Source: JACJWR01 sp963842975
GTDB lineage: Bacteria; Actinomycetota; Actinomycetes; S36-B12; UBA10799
Direction of reading: 5' to 3'
Assembly (NCBI GenBank): GCA_963842975.1
Contig: CAWJIH010000009.1
Coordinates: 248,001-312,000, forward strand
Length of the DNA: 64,000 nucleotides
Both the position numbers and the translations under genes were made by a program. This document shows, one piece after another, positions 16,362 through 24,944 of this stretch. Below the pieces are notes generated by a model. It was given only the letters and a program-made list of their open reading frames with translations, ran no database searches and was not told the origin of the DNA. Within the stretch, counting starts at the first letter, position 1, and every line of letters starts with the position of its first letter.

Positions 16362-18236
16362 ATGACCCTGACTTCCAGAGACGACCTGCGCAATATCGCC
16401 ATCGTGGCCCACGTGGACCACGGCAAGACCACCTTGGTGGATGCGATGCTGCGGCAATCTGGCGCCTTCTCCGCGCACGAAGAACTCACCGATCGGGTGA
16501 TGGATTCGATGGATCTGGAGAAGGAAAAGGGCATCACGATCCTGGCCAAGAACACTGCGGTCACCCACATCGATCCGGCGGGCGTTCAACCGCCGGTCAC
16601 CATCAACATCATCGACACTCCAGGCCACGCCGACTTCGGTGGCGAGGTGGAGCGAGGCTTGGAGATGGTCGACGGAGTGCTGCTGCTGGTGGACGCCAGC
16701 GAAGGACCCCTGCCACAAACCCGATTCGTGCTGCGAAAAGCGCTGGCCAAGCGGCTCCCCATCATCCTTGTCATCAACAAGGTCGACCGGCCAGATGCTC
16801 GGATCGCCGAAGTGCTGGATGAGACCTACGAACTCTTCTTCGACCTGGACGCGGACGACTCCCAAATTGAGTTCCCCATCGTCTATGCCTCGGCAAAAGC
16901 TGGCCGCGCAGGCGTGGAGCGCCCGGACGACGGGGGTATGCCCACTTCGGAAAACCTGCAACCGTTGTTCAGCGCGATTCTGGATACCGTGCCGGCCCCG
17001 ATCTACGACGACGAGGCCCCGTTGCAGGCCCACGTCACCAACCTGGACGCATCCCCATACTTGGGTCGGCTCGCGTTGTGTCGCGTGCACAACGGGCAGA
17101 TCCGCAAGGGCCAGAACGTCGCCTGGTGCCGGGCCGACGGCTCCATCACCAACGCGCGGGTGGTGGAACTGCTGATGACCTCGGCCTTGGACCGGGTGCC
17201 TTCCGAATCGGCGGGTCCGGGCGACATCATCGCCGTGGCTGGGATTCCGGAGATCACGATCGGCGAGACTTTGGCCGATCCGGCCGACCCACGTCCGTTG
17301 CCTGTGATCACAGTGGATGAACCGAGCATCTCCATGACGATCGGTGCCAACACCTCCCCGATGTCCGGGGAGAAGGGATCGAAGGTCACGGCGCGGCTGC
17401 TGAAGAACCGGCTTGATTCGGAGTTGATCGGCAACGTGTCGCTGCGCGTGCTCCCCACTGATCGGCCCGACACCTGGGAGGTCCAGGGGCGAGGGGAACT
17501 GCAATTGGCGGTGCTGGTGGAGATGATGCGCCGGGAGGGTTACGAGATGACGGTAGGCAAACCCACCGTGGTGACCCGGATGGTGGATGGGGCCTTGCAT
17601 GAGCCGATGGAGCGGCTCACCATCGATGTGCCAGAGGACTATGTGGGCGCGGTGACCGGGCTGTTGGGCCAACGACGCTCGCGGATGGAACAGATGGTGA
17701 ACCACGGCACCGGTTGGGTGCGGATGGAGTTCCTGGTGCCGGCGCGGGGGTTGATCGGCTTCCGCACCGAGTTCCTCACCGAAACCAGAGGGACTGGCCT
17801 GGCCCACCACGTTTTCGAGGCCTACGAACCATGGGCCGGGGAGATCCGTACTCGTCCCACCGGATCACTCATCGCGGATCGTCAAGGCAGCGTCACCGCG
17901 AACGCCTGCCATGCCCTGCAAGAGCGCGGGCAGCTGTTCGTGGGCCCAGGCACGGACGTGTACGAGGGCATGATCGTCGGGGAGAACTCGCGCGCAGACG
18001 ACATGACGGTGAACATCACCAAGGAGAAGAAACTCACCAATATCCGATCGTCCACCGCGGACGAACTGGAGCGGTTGATCCCGCCCCGAGTGCTTTCGCT
18101 GGAGCAGTCGCTGGAGTTTTGCCGGGACGACGAATGCGTCGAGGTGACTCCCAGCGCGGTGCGGCTGCGCAAGGTCGTGCTCGACAGCACGGCACGGGAG
18201 AAGGTCGCGGCAGCTGCCAAACGACGCGATCGGTAA
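16362..18236 (+). CDS. typA: Translational GTPase TypA/BipA
   Basis: Ribosome-associated EF-G-like GTPase that supports 50S assembly and stress or cold growth. The 624-residue length is normal. G motifs are AHVDHGKTTL, switch EKEKGITILAKNTAV, DTPGHADFGGEVER and NKVDRPDAR. The TypA C-terminal domain shows RGLIGFRTEFLTETRGTG and QERGQLFVGPGTDVYEGMIV. The reading frame is open far upstream through the lipoprotein signal peptide, but the ATG at 16362 gives the family N-terminus MTLTSRDDLRNIAIVAHVDH. It is followed 7 nt later by rsmI. Confidence 0.96.
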   Translation: MTLTSRDDLRNIAIVAHVDHGKTTLVDAMLRQSGAFSAHEELTDRVMDSMDLEKEKGITILAKNTAVTHIDPAGVQPPVTINIIDTPGHADFGGEVERGLEMVDGVLLLVDASEGPLPQTRFVLRKALAKRLPIILVINKVDRPDARIAEVLDETYELFFDLDADDSQIEFPIVYASAKAGRAGVERPDDGGMPTSENLQPLFSAILDTVPAPIYDDEAPLQAHVTNLDASPYLGRLALCRVHNGQIRKGQNVAWCRADGSITNARVVELLMTSALDRVPSESAGPGDIIAVAGIPEITIGETLADPADPRPLPVITVDEPSISMTIGANTSPMSGEKGSKVTARLLKNRLDSELIGNVSLRVLPTDRPDTWEVQGRGELQLAVLVEMMRREGYEMTVGKPTVVTRMVDGALHEPMERLTIDVPEDYVGAVTGLLGQRRSRMEQMVNHGTGWVRMEFLVPARGLIGFRTEFLTETRGTGLAHHVFEAYEPWAGEIRTRPTGSLIADRQGSVTANACHALQERGQLFVGPGTDVYEGMIVGENSRADDMTVNITKEKKLTNIRSSTADELERLIPPRVLSLEQSLEFCRDDECVEVTPSAVRLRKVVLDSTAREKVAAAAKRRDR

Positions 18237-18243
18237 TCGCCCG

Positions 18244-19075
18244 ATGATCGTGCTCGCCGCGACGCCGCTGGGAAATCCGGGAGATGCCTCCGAACGGCTG
18301 CGGGCAGCGCTGGCCGAAGCCGATGTCATCGCAGCCGAGGACACCCGACGGGTGCGGCGGCTGGCCTCCTCGCTCGATGTGGTGATCACGGGCATTCTGG
18401 TGTCCTTCTACGACGCAGTGGAAGCAGCCCGTGTCGACCGGTTGCTGGACGACGCCGCGCAGGGCGCCACGGTGCTCGTAGTCAGCGATGCGGGCACCCC
18501 GGTGGTGAGTGACCCGGGGTATCGCCTGGTGGCTGCAGCAGTTGCGCGAGGAGTTGCCGTCACGGTGTTGCCGGGGCCATCGGCGGTGACAGCTGCCTTG
18601 GCCGTGTCCGGCTTACCGAGCGATCGGTTCTGCTTCGAGGGGTTCCTGTCGCGGCGGGCTGGCGAGCGCCGCAGGCAACTCGCGCAGTTGGCAGATGAGC
18701 GCCGGACGATGGTGTTCTTCGAATCGCCTCGACGAGTAGCGCAAACGTTGTCGGACATGGCCGAGTTGTTGGGGGCGCAACGGTCGGCTGTGATGTGCCG
18801 GGAATTGACCAAGACCTACGAGGAGATTCTTCGGGGAACGCTGCAGGAGTTGGCAGTCGGGCGCAGCCGGGGGAGTGCTCGGGGAGGTCACGCTGGTGGT
18901 GGCGGGGGCGTCGGGCGCTGAAGCGGCGGTGGTCGACCCTGCAGCCTTGGCCACACGAGTGATGGCGCTGGAAAGCGAAGGGCTCTCGCGCAAGGAGGCG
19001 ATGTCGCGCACGGCCACAGAAGCTGGCGTGTCGCGTCGTGTGGTGTACGACGCGGTGCTTGCTGCAAAGGACTGA
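18244..19075 (+). pseudogene. rsmI: 16S rRNA (cytidine(1402)-2'-O)-methyltransferase RsmI, split by one indel
   Basis: RsmI methylates the ribose of C1402 in the 16S decoding centre using SAM. The first frame has the tetrapyrrole-methylase fold landmarks VLAATPLGNPGDASERL, AEDTRRVRRL, VVSDAGTPVVSDPGYRL, VLPGPSAVTAALAVSGL and FFESPRRVAQTL. The conserved C-terminal stretch VLGEVTLVVAGA continues in a second frame, with a helix-turn-helix-like end EGLSRKEAMSRTATEAGVSR, stopping at 19075. One extra base between about 18853 and 18873, a region with a GGGGG run, accounts for the break. The intact length would be about 276 residues, typical of the family. Confidence 0.9.
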
Positions 19076-19100
19076 GCCGCCCAGTTCGGCTCGGCCTGCG

Positions 19101-19106
19101 TAGGAT
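19101..19106 (+). promoter_or_regulatory. -10 element of metG (leaderless)
   Basis: TAGGAT is followed by exactly 7 nt and then the metG ATG. There is no Shine-Dalgarno sequence. Confidence 0.5.
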
Positions 19107-19113
19107 CAAGGCC

Positions 19114-20700
19114 ATGTCCGAACGGAAGGCGTTCTACGTCACCACGCCTGTCTACTACGTCAACGATAAGCCGCACATCGGCCACGCCTACACCACGGTG
19201 GCCGGCGATGTCCTCACCCGCTGGCACCGGCAGCGGGGTGAGGAGGTCTGGTACCTGACCGGCACCGATGAGCACGGAACCAAAGTCGAACGCACGGCCG
19301 CGGCCAACGACATGAGCCCCGCGGACTGGACCCACATGCTCGTCCACGACGCCTGGTTGCCGATGCTGGAGACCCTCGACATCGCCAACGACGACTTCAT
19401 CCGGACCACTTCCGGACGACACCGTCACGGTGTTGCGGTGTTCTGGCAACGACTCAAGGACAACGGCTACGTCTACGAAGACGTCTACGAGGGTCCATAC
19501 TGCGTGGGCTGTGAGGAGTTCAAACTCCCCGGGGACTTGATTGAGGGGGAAGGCGACGAGCAACTCTGCCCGATCCACGGCAAGCCGGTGGAGATGCTCT
19601 CGGAGCGCAACTGGTGGTTCAAACTGTCGGCTTTCACGGAGCCACTGCTGGAGCACTACCGACGCCACACCCACGCCGTGGAGCCCCGCAGCGCCTACAA
19701 CGAGGTGATGTCCTTCATCTCGCAGGGATTGTCCGACATCTCGATGTCCCGCTCCGCGGTCAGTTGGGGAGTCCCGCTTCCATGGGATTCCGAACAGGTT
19801 GTGTACGTCTGGTTCGACGCGCTGCTCAACTACATCACCGCAATCGGCTTCGGCGCCCAGCCCGACACCCCGGAAGCCCAGCGCTTCGCCCGCACCTGGC
19901 CAGTCGACGTGCATCTCGTGGGCAAGGACATCCTGCGATTCCATGCAGTGTTCTGGCCCGCGATGCTGATGGCCGCAGAACTTCCGGTGCCCACCAAAGT
20001 GTTCGCCCACGGCTGGTTGCTGGTGGGTGGGGAGAAGATGTCCAAGACCAAACTCACCGGCATCGCGCCGGAGCAGATAACGGCCACTTTCGGTGCTGAT
20101 GCCTTCCGCTACTACTTCATGTCGGCGATTCATTTCGGTCAAGACGGGTCGTTCTCCTGGGAGGACATGCACGCCCGCTACACATCGGAACTGGCCAACG
20201 GGTTGGGCAATTTGGTGTCACGCGCGACCGCGATGGTGGTCAAATACTGCGACGGTGTGCTGCCAGAGCCTGGTCCCTACACGAATACGGATCGAAACCT
20301 GGGGGATTCGCTACTGGCCGCAACCGAGCGCGCCGACTCGGCGATGACGCGAATGGACTTCTCCGGCGGAATCGCGGCAATCCGGGGATTCGTGGAGGCT
20401 GTCAACCTCTACGTCACCGAGCAGGAGCCCTGGAAGCTTGCAAAAGATCCGGAACGTGTCGAGCGGCTGAACACCGTCTTGTACGTGATGTGCGAGTCGT
20501 TGCGTGCCATCGCGGTGCTCTACAACGCTGTCATGCCGCACGCGATGTCGCTGGTGTGGAGTCGCATCGGGGCGCTACCGCATTTGGGTCCGATAGCCGC
20601 CCGAAACGTCACTGATGCCGGAGTCTGGGGGCAATTGCCGCCGGGGGCGCTGGTGGCCAAGGGCGATGCGTTGTTCCCGCGGGTCGAGGTGGAGTCGTGA
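19114..20700 (+). CDS. metG: Methionyl-tRNA synthetase
   Basis: Class I aminoacyl-tRNA synthetase that charges tRNA(Met) in the cytoplasm. It has 528 residues, with the ATP-binding HIGH motif in DKPHIGHAYTTVAGDVL, a knuckle region YCVGCEEF...CPIHGKPVE, VYVWFDALLNYITAIGF and KMSKTKL at about residues 308-315. The anticodon-binding helical domain follows; no C-terminal EMAP-like tRNA-binding domain is seen. The transcript is probably leaderless. The stop overlaps the tatD start by 4 nt, beginning a metG-tatD-rsmA-ispE run. Confidence 0.97.
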   Translation: MSERKAFYVTTPVYYVNDKPHIGHAYTTVAGDVLTRWHRQRGEEVWYLTGTDEHGTKVERTAAANDMSPADWTHMLVHDAWLPMLETLDIANDDFIRTTSGRHRHGVAVFWQRLKDNGYVYEDVYEGPYCVGCEEFKLPGDLIEGEGDEQLCPIHGKPVEMLSERNWWFKLSAFTEPLLEHYRRHTHAVEPRSAYNEVMSFISQGLSDISMSRSAVSWGVPLPWDSEQVVYVWFDALLNYITAIGFGAQPDTPEAQRFARTWPVDVHLVGKDILRFHAVFWPAMLMAAELPVPTKVFAHGWLLVGGEKMSKTKLTGIAPEQITATFGADAFRYYFMSAIHFGQDGSFSWEDMHARYTSELANGLGNLVSRATAMVVKYCDGVLPEPGPYTNTDRNLGDSLLAATERADSAMTRMDFSGGIAAIRGFVEAVNLYVTEQEPWKLAKDPERVERLNTVLYVMCESLRAIAVLYNAVMPHAMSLVWSRIGALPHLGPIAARNVTDAGVWGQLPPGALVAKGDALFPRVEVES

Positions 20701-21584
20701 GTGCAGGCGCATCGGCATCGTCCCCCCTGGGGGACGGCTACCCAGCGCCCCCCGATCCGCTGCCGGCCCTGGTTGCCGACAGCCACTGCCACCTTGACCT
20801 TGGACTCGATGGCGAACCGGCGCGGGAGGCCGATTCGCCGCGGATCGAGGCCGCGGTGCAGGCCGCGGCGCGGGTGGGTGTGACAGCGATCGTCCAGGTG
20901 GGTTGTGACTTGGCCGGATCCCATCGGGCAGTGCGCATCGCGGCGGCTCACCCGCACGTCTGGGCCACCGTCGCCTTGCACCCGAACGAGGCACCGAGGC
21001 TTGCGGAGCAGCATGGTCGGGCGGCGTTGGAAGACGCCTGGCAGGAGTTGGACGAACTGGCCCGAGCACCCGAGGTCCGCGGAATCGGTGAGACTGGCAT
21101 GGATTTCTACCGCACCGAGCCCGCCGGCCGGGCGGTCCAGGAGGAGTCGTTCCGGGAGCACATTCGGATCGCCAAACGATCCGGCAAGGCGCTGGTTGTG
21201 CACGACCGTGAGGCCCACGACGACGTGCTGCGAATCCTCGACGACGAAGGCGCCCCCGAGACTGTGGTGTTGCACTGCTTCTCCGGGGATGCCGACTTCG
21301 CGCAGGCTGCTGTGGCGCGCGGCTACTACTGCTCGTTTGCCGGCGTCGTGACGTTCAAGAACGCCCAGGCGTTGCGAGACGCCCTGGCCCTGGTTCCGGC
21401 CGAGCTGCTGCTCGTCGAGACCGACGCGCCATTCCTCACCCCGATGCCGAATCGGGGCAAACCGAACGCCTCGTATGTGATTCCGTTCACCGTGCGGGCA
21501 CTCGCCGACTACCGCAATTGGGATCTCACGGACACCTGCGAACTCCTCATGGCCAATACCGAACGCGCCTTCGGGCCGATGTGA
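20697..21584 (+). CDS. tatD: TatD-family metal-dependent hydrolase (DNase)
   Basis: A 295-residue TIM-barrel amidohydrolase-superfamily enzyme; TatD homologues are 3'-5' exonucleases involved in DNA repair. Metal ligands are visible as DSHCHLDL (near residue 28), GIGETGMDFY, VVHDREAHDDV, LHCFSGDADFA and VETDAPFLTPMPNRGKPN. The N-terminal ~20 residues are a low-complexity extension. GTG start overlaps metG by 4 nt. Confidence 0.93.
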   Translation: MSAGASASSPLGDGYPAPPDPLPALVADSHCHLDLGLDGEPAREADSPRIEAAVQAAARVGVTAIVQVGCDLAGSHRAVRIAAAHPHVWATVALHPNEAPRLAEQHGRAALEDAWQELDELARAPEVRGIGETGMDFYRTEPAGRAVQEESFREHIRIAKRSGKALVVHDREAHDDVLRILDDEGAPETVVLHCFSGDADFAQAAVARGYYCSFAGVVTFKNAQALRDALALVPAELLLVETDAPFLTPMPNRGKPNASYVIPFTVRALADYRNWDLTDTCELLMANTERAFGPM

Positions 21585-21587
21585 TCC

Positions 21588-22454
21588 GTGACGACTGATC
21601 GTCTCCTCGGGCCGGCCGAGATCCGGGGTCTGGCAGCGCAACTGGGACTGCGTCCAACCAAGTCCCGGGGGCAAAACTTCGTGATCGATCCGAATACCGT
21701 TCGGATGATTGCTGCTCGGGCCGAGTTGGACTCCAAGGACGTCGTGCTGGAGGTCGGGCCCGGGTTGGGATCGCTGACGTTGGCGCTGTTGCCGTTGGTG
21801 GCAGCCGTCACGGCAGTCGAAGTTGAACCCGTTCTTGCCCAGGCTCTGCCCGCCACGGTGGCGGCCTACGCCCCCGACCGGGTCAACGGCCTGCGTGTGG
21901 TGGCAGCCGACGCGTTGTCCCTGCGAGAACTCCCCGGACCCCAACCAACGGCACTGGTGGCGAACCTGCCGTACAACGTTGCAGTTCCGGTGCTGCTGGA
22001 GTCATTGGCCACCTGGCCCAGCATTCGGCACGGTCTGGTGATGGTGCAGAAGGAAGTCGCCGACCGTCTGTGCGCAGCTCCTGGCAGCCGCACCTACGGG
22101 GTCCCCAGCGCGAAACTTGCGTGGTACGCCGACGCCCGCCCGGCCGGTGTGGTGTCGGCCTCGGTGTTCTGGCCGGCGCCGCGGGTGGCCAGTGGGTTGG
22201 TGCGCTTCGTCCGGCGTCCACCGCCGGATGCACCGGAGACTCTCCGGCGGGACGCTTTCGCCGCCATCGATGCTGCCTTCGCGCAACGGCGCAAGATCCT
22301 GCGCACATCGCTGAGCGGGTGGGCCGGTGGTGTGACCCAAGCCGAAAAGTTGCTGGCGGAGTGCGGCATTCCCCCCACGGCGCGAGGCGAGACCTTGACT
22401 GCGGGTGACTTCCGCTGCTTGGCCGACAAGCATTGCACCCACCTGTCCCCCTAG
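21588..22454 (+). CDS. rsmA: 16S rRNA (adenine(1518)-N6/adenine(1519)-N6)-dimethyltransferase
   Basis: RsmA/KsgA dimethylates A1518 and A1519 in the 16S 3' hairpin late in 30S assembly, using SAM. The 288-residue protein shows KSRGQNFVIDPNTVRMIA, SAM motif LEVGPGLGSLTLAL, VEVEPVLAQAL and catalytic NLPYNVAVP. The C-terminal domain includes FWPAPRVASGLVRF and AFAQRRKILRTSL. GTG start, 3 nt after tatD. Its position before ispE is conserved in actinobacteria. Confidence 0.96.
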   Translation: MTTDRLLGPAEIRGLAAQLGLRPTKSRGQNFVIDPNTVRMIAARAELDSKDVVLEVGPGLGSLTLALLPLVAAVTAVEVEPVLAQALPATVAAYAPDRVNGLRVVAADALSLRELPGPQPTALVANLPYNVAVPVLLESLATWPSIRHGLVMVQKEVADRLCAAPGSRTYGVPSAKLAWYADARPAGVVSASVFWPAPRVASGLVRFVRRPPPDAPETLRRDAFAAIDAAFAQRRKILRTSLSGWAGGVTQAEKLLAECGIPPTARGETLTAGDFRCLADKHCTHLSP

Positions 22455-22457
22455 GCT
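22452..22457 (+). promoter_or_regulatory. -10 element of ispE (leaderless)
   Basis: TAGGCT overlaps the rsmA stop codon and is followed by exactly 7 nt before the GTG at 22465, giving ispE its own leaderless transcript in addition to any read-through. Confidence 0.45.
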
Positions 22458-22464
22458 CCCAAGC

Positions 22465-23388
22465 GTGTCCGCGTTTGCGAAATCCGTCACCGCAGTGGTG
22501 CCCGCCAAGGTCAATTTGGCCTTAGGCGTTGGCCCCTTGCGCCCAGACGGCTTTCACGAACTTGCCACGGTCTATCAGGCAGTGGGCCTCTACGACGACG
22601 TCACGGTGACCCGACGCAGCGCAGGCAGTGGAATCACCATGACGGTGACTGGTTCAGAGGCTGAGGCTGTGCCTTGCGACCCCACGAACCTGGCATGGCA
22701 GGCTGCCGAACTGGTCGCTGCCGAAGCAGACATCGAACCGGACGTGCACATTCACCTCAACAAGCGGATTCCGGTTGCCGGCGGGATGGCAGGTGGGTCA
22801 GCCGATGCTGCTGGCGCACTGTTGGCGTGCGACATCCTTTGGCGGGCTAGCCTGCATCGGGAGGCCATGGTTGAGCTTGCTGGAGAGCTCGGCTCGGATG
22901 TCCCTTTCCTGCTCTACGGCGGCACCGCGGTGGGGACCGGTCGCGGGGAGAACATCACAAGTGCGATGGCCCGCGGAAGCTACCACTGGGTCTTTGCTTT
23001 GAGCGACCGCGGCCTGCCCACACCACGGGTGTACGCCGAGTGCGATCGGCTTCGGACCGGCTCCAAAGTCAGCGATCCGATCGTGCCGCCAGGGCTGATG
23101 GAGGGCTTGCTGGCCGGCGATCCGGTGCGGGTGGGCCAGGAGTTGAGCAATGATTTGCAGCCGGCGGCGGTGTCGTTGCGGCCCGAATTGGACATGGTCT
23201 TGGAGATTGGCAAAGACGCCGGAGCGCTCGGCTCGGTGGTGTCCGGTTCCGGTCCCACCTGTGCGTTTCTGGTGGCAGACGACGAGGCAGCGCTGGATTT
23301 GGCGGTGTCGTTGTCCGCCTCCGGGTTGTGTAGTGGCGTTGCTAGGGCCGAGGGGCCGGTCGGCGGCGCGAAACTCAAGGAGGGCTAA
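22465..23388 (+). CDS. ispE: 4-diphosphocytidyl-2-C-methyl-D-erythritol kinase
   Basis: MEP-pathway kinase that phosphorylates the 2-hydroxyl of CDP-ME. The 307-residue GHMP-kinase fold shows VPAKVNLALGVGPLRPDGFH, the phosphate loop PVAGGMAGGSADAAGALLA, ELGSDVPFLLYGGTAVGTGR and the C-terminal VSGSGPTCAFLV. The frame is open further upstream inside rsmA, but the GTG at 22465 matches both the family N-terminus and the leaderless -10 element. Confidence 0.95.
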   Translation: MSAFAKSVTAVVPAKVNLALGVGPLRPDGFHELATVYQAVGLYDDVTVTRRSAGSGITMTVTGSEAEAVPCDPTNLAWQAAELVAAEADIEPDVHIHLNKRIPVAGGMAGGSADAAGALLACDILWRASLHREAMVELAGELGSDVPFLLYGGTAVGTGRGENITSAMARGSYHWVFALSDRGLPTPRVYAECDRLRTGSKVSDPIVPPGLMEGLLAGDPVRVGQELSNDLQPAAVSLRPELDMVLEIGKDAGALGSVVSGSGPTCAFLVADDEAALDLAVSLSASGLCSGVARAEGPVGGAKLKEG

Positions 23389-23462
23389 ATCCATCGCCGC
23401 CGGGGTAGCCTGGCCACGCGATCGTCTGGCAAACGACGCACCGAAACCTCTGGAGCGTGAGC

Positions 23463-24752
23463 ATGGCTGACCGTTCGTCTCGTTGGTTTCGGATCACGGT
23501 CAGCGTGTTGGCCGTGATTGGTGCGCTGACATTACTGGCCGGAGTTGTGGCCGGGGCGGTGCTGGCTGTGGCACTGGTGCGGGATCGAGACAAATCAGCA
23601 GCGACTGATGCAACGCTGGCACCCTTCTACACCGCGCCGGTAGATCTGCCCGATCAGCCCGGGGAAGTGATCCGAACTGCTCCGCTTGGCTATGACGTCA
23701 AGGGAGGAACCGGTTACCGGGTGGTCTACACCTCACAGAACGAAGCGGGCGACATCGTTGCGGTATCGGGGATGATCTTCGTACCGGATACGCCTGCGCC
23801 GGACGAAGGTCGCGAAGTGCTCGCCTATGCGCATGGAACCGTGGGCACCGACCCGAGTTGTGCGCCGTCGCGTGCGACCTCGATCGAGCAGTTGGGTTCA
23901 GCGGACTGGCTGTATCCGGCACTACAACAAGGCTGGGTTGTCACCGCGACGGACTACCTCGGGCTCGGCCTGCCAGGGCCAAGCAGCTATTTGATCGGGG
24001 ATCAGGAGGCGCGCGACGTCACCAACAGCGTGCGTGCCGCCCGATCTTTCGAAGCGGCTGACGCGGGCACCCAGTGGGTGGTGCTTGGGTCCTCCCAGGG
24101 CGGGAATTCGGCACTTTGGACGGCCAACTTGGCTGCCGAGATCGCACCTGAACTTGACCTTCGCGGGGTCATGGCTTCGGTGCCGGCAGCCGAACTCGGT
24201 GCCACGGTGCAAGCCCAGTGGTCCACCGCCGCGGCCTGGGCGTTGGTGCCCGCGATCTTGTCGTCGTGGCCCGAGTACTACCCGGACGCCGACTTCGAGT
24301 CGATTCTGACGGACGAGGGCAGGTCCGCACTAGGAGAACTGGGGACCAAGTGCATAGTCGGTCAGGCCATTGACGGATTGATCAGGAGCAAATTCGGCGA
24401 GCAACTGTTCGCCTCCGACCCGACTCAAGATCCGGATTGGGCGCGGGCGATTCGGGAGCAGACACCTCCAATTGTGGATGCCGAAATGCCCATGCTGTTG
24501 ATCCAGGGGACCGCCGACAAGGTGGTGTTGGCGGGGAGCAACGCGACGCTGCAGGAGCAGTGGTGTCGGGTGCGGCCGATGGCGAGTCTGTGGCTCGGGG
24601 GAGTGTCCCACCAGGACAGTGTGAATGCCGGTGGGCCAGTTGCGATGAACTGGGCGAGCGAGCGATTCGCCGGATCCGAGCCGATGAATACCTGTAGGTT
24701 CGGTGTGCCGGCACCGGTGGAACCTCTCCCGAACCCGTTGCCTCGGCAGTAG
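23463..24752 (+). CDS. Secreted/membrane-anchored lipase-like alpha/beta hydrolase
   Basis: About 429 residues related to secretory (LIP-type) lipases. Residues 8-38 form a signal peptide or anchor (ITVSVLAVIGALTLLAGVVA). The catalytic fold shows LAYAHGTVGTDPSCAPS, WVVTATDYLGLGLPGPSSYL, the nucleophile elbow VLGSSQGGNSALW, and an Asp region MPMLLIQGTADKVV with His in GVSHQDSV. Such enzymes hydrolyse acyl esters outside the membrane, but the substrate is unknown. I chose the ATG at 23463 because GGAG lies 7 nt upstream; the GTG 6 nt earlier is the alternative. Monocistronic, ending before tRNA-Gln. Confidence 0.83.
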   Translation: MADRSSRWFRITVSVLAVIGALTLLAGVVAGAVLAVALVRDRDKSAATDATLAPFYTAPVDLPDQPGEVIRTAPLGYDVKGGTGYRVVYTSQNEAGDIVAVSGMIFVPDTPAPDEGREVLAYAHGTVGTDPSCAPSRATSIEQLGSADWLYPALQQGWVVTATDYLGLGLPGPSSYLIGDQEARDVTNSVRAARSFEAADAGTQWVVLGSSQGGNSALWTANLAAEIAPELDLRGVMASVPAAELGATVQAQWSTAAAWALVPAILSSWPEYYPDADFESILTDEGRSALGELGTKCIVGQAIDGLIRSKFGEQLFASDPTQDPDWARAIREQTPPIVDAEMPMLLIQGTADKVVLAGSNATLQEQWCRVRPMASLWLGGVSHQDSVNAGGPVAMNWASERFAGSEPMNTCRFGVPAPVEPLPNPLPRQ

Positions 24753-24814
24753 TGTGTAAACCGACACCGCGACGTTGGCCGGTCCAGGTGGGGTCCTAAC
24801 ATTGGCCAGAGCAT

Positions 24815-24886
24815 TCCCCGTTGGTGTAATCGGCAACACCCCAGGTTTTGGTCCTGGTATTCGAGGTTCGAATCCTCGGCGGGGAG
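24815..24886 (+). tRNA. tRNA-Gln (anticodon TTG)
   Basis: The cloverleaf is readable: acceptor TCCCCGT pairing with GCGGGGA, anticodon arm CCAGG-TTTTGGT-CCTGG with anticodon TTG, and T arm CGAGG-TTCGAAT-CCTCG. G is the discriminator, followed by a genome-encoded CCA at 24887-24889. Confidence 0.95.
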
Positions 24887-24932
24887 CCAGGCGATTGCCG
24901 CCGCGGTGCCAGGGTCGGATACCGGTGCCGTT

Positions 24933-24938
24933 TACGCT
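24933..24938 (+). promoter_or_regulatory. -10 element of glmU (near-leaderless)
   Basis: TACGCT ends 6 nt before the ATG at 24945, which supports that start over the in-frame upstream ATG at 24906. Confidence 0.4.
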
Positions 24939-24944
24939 GACTTC

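Noticed and set aside
16233..17810. 525-codon minus-strand frame inside typA
   Set aside because: His/Gln/Gly-rich product with no family pattern; mirrors the high-GC codon bias of typA on the other strand.
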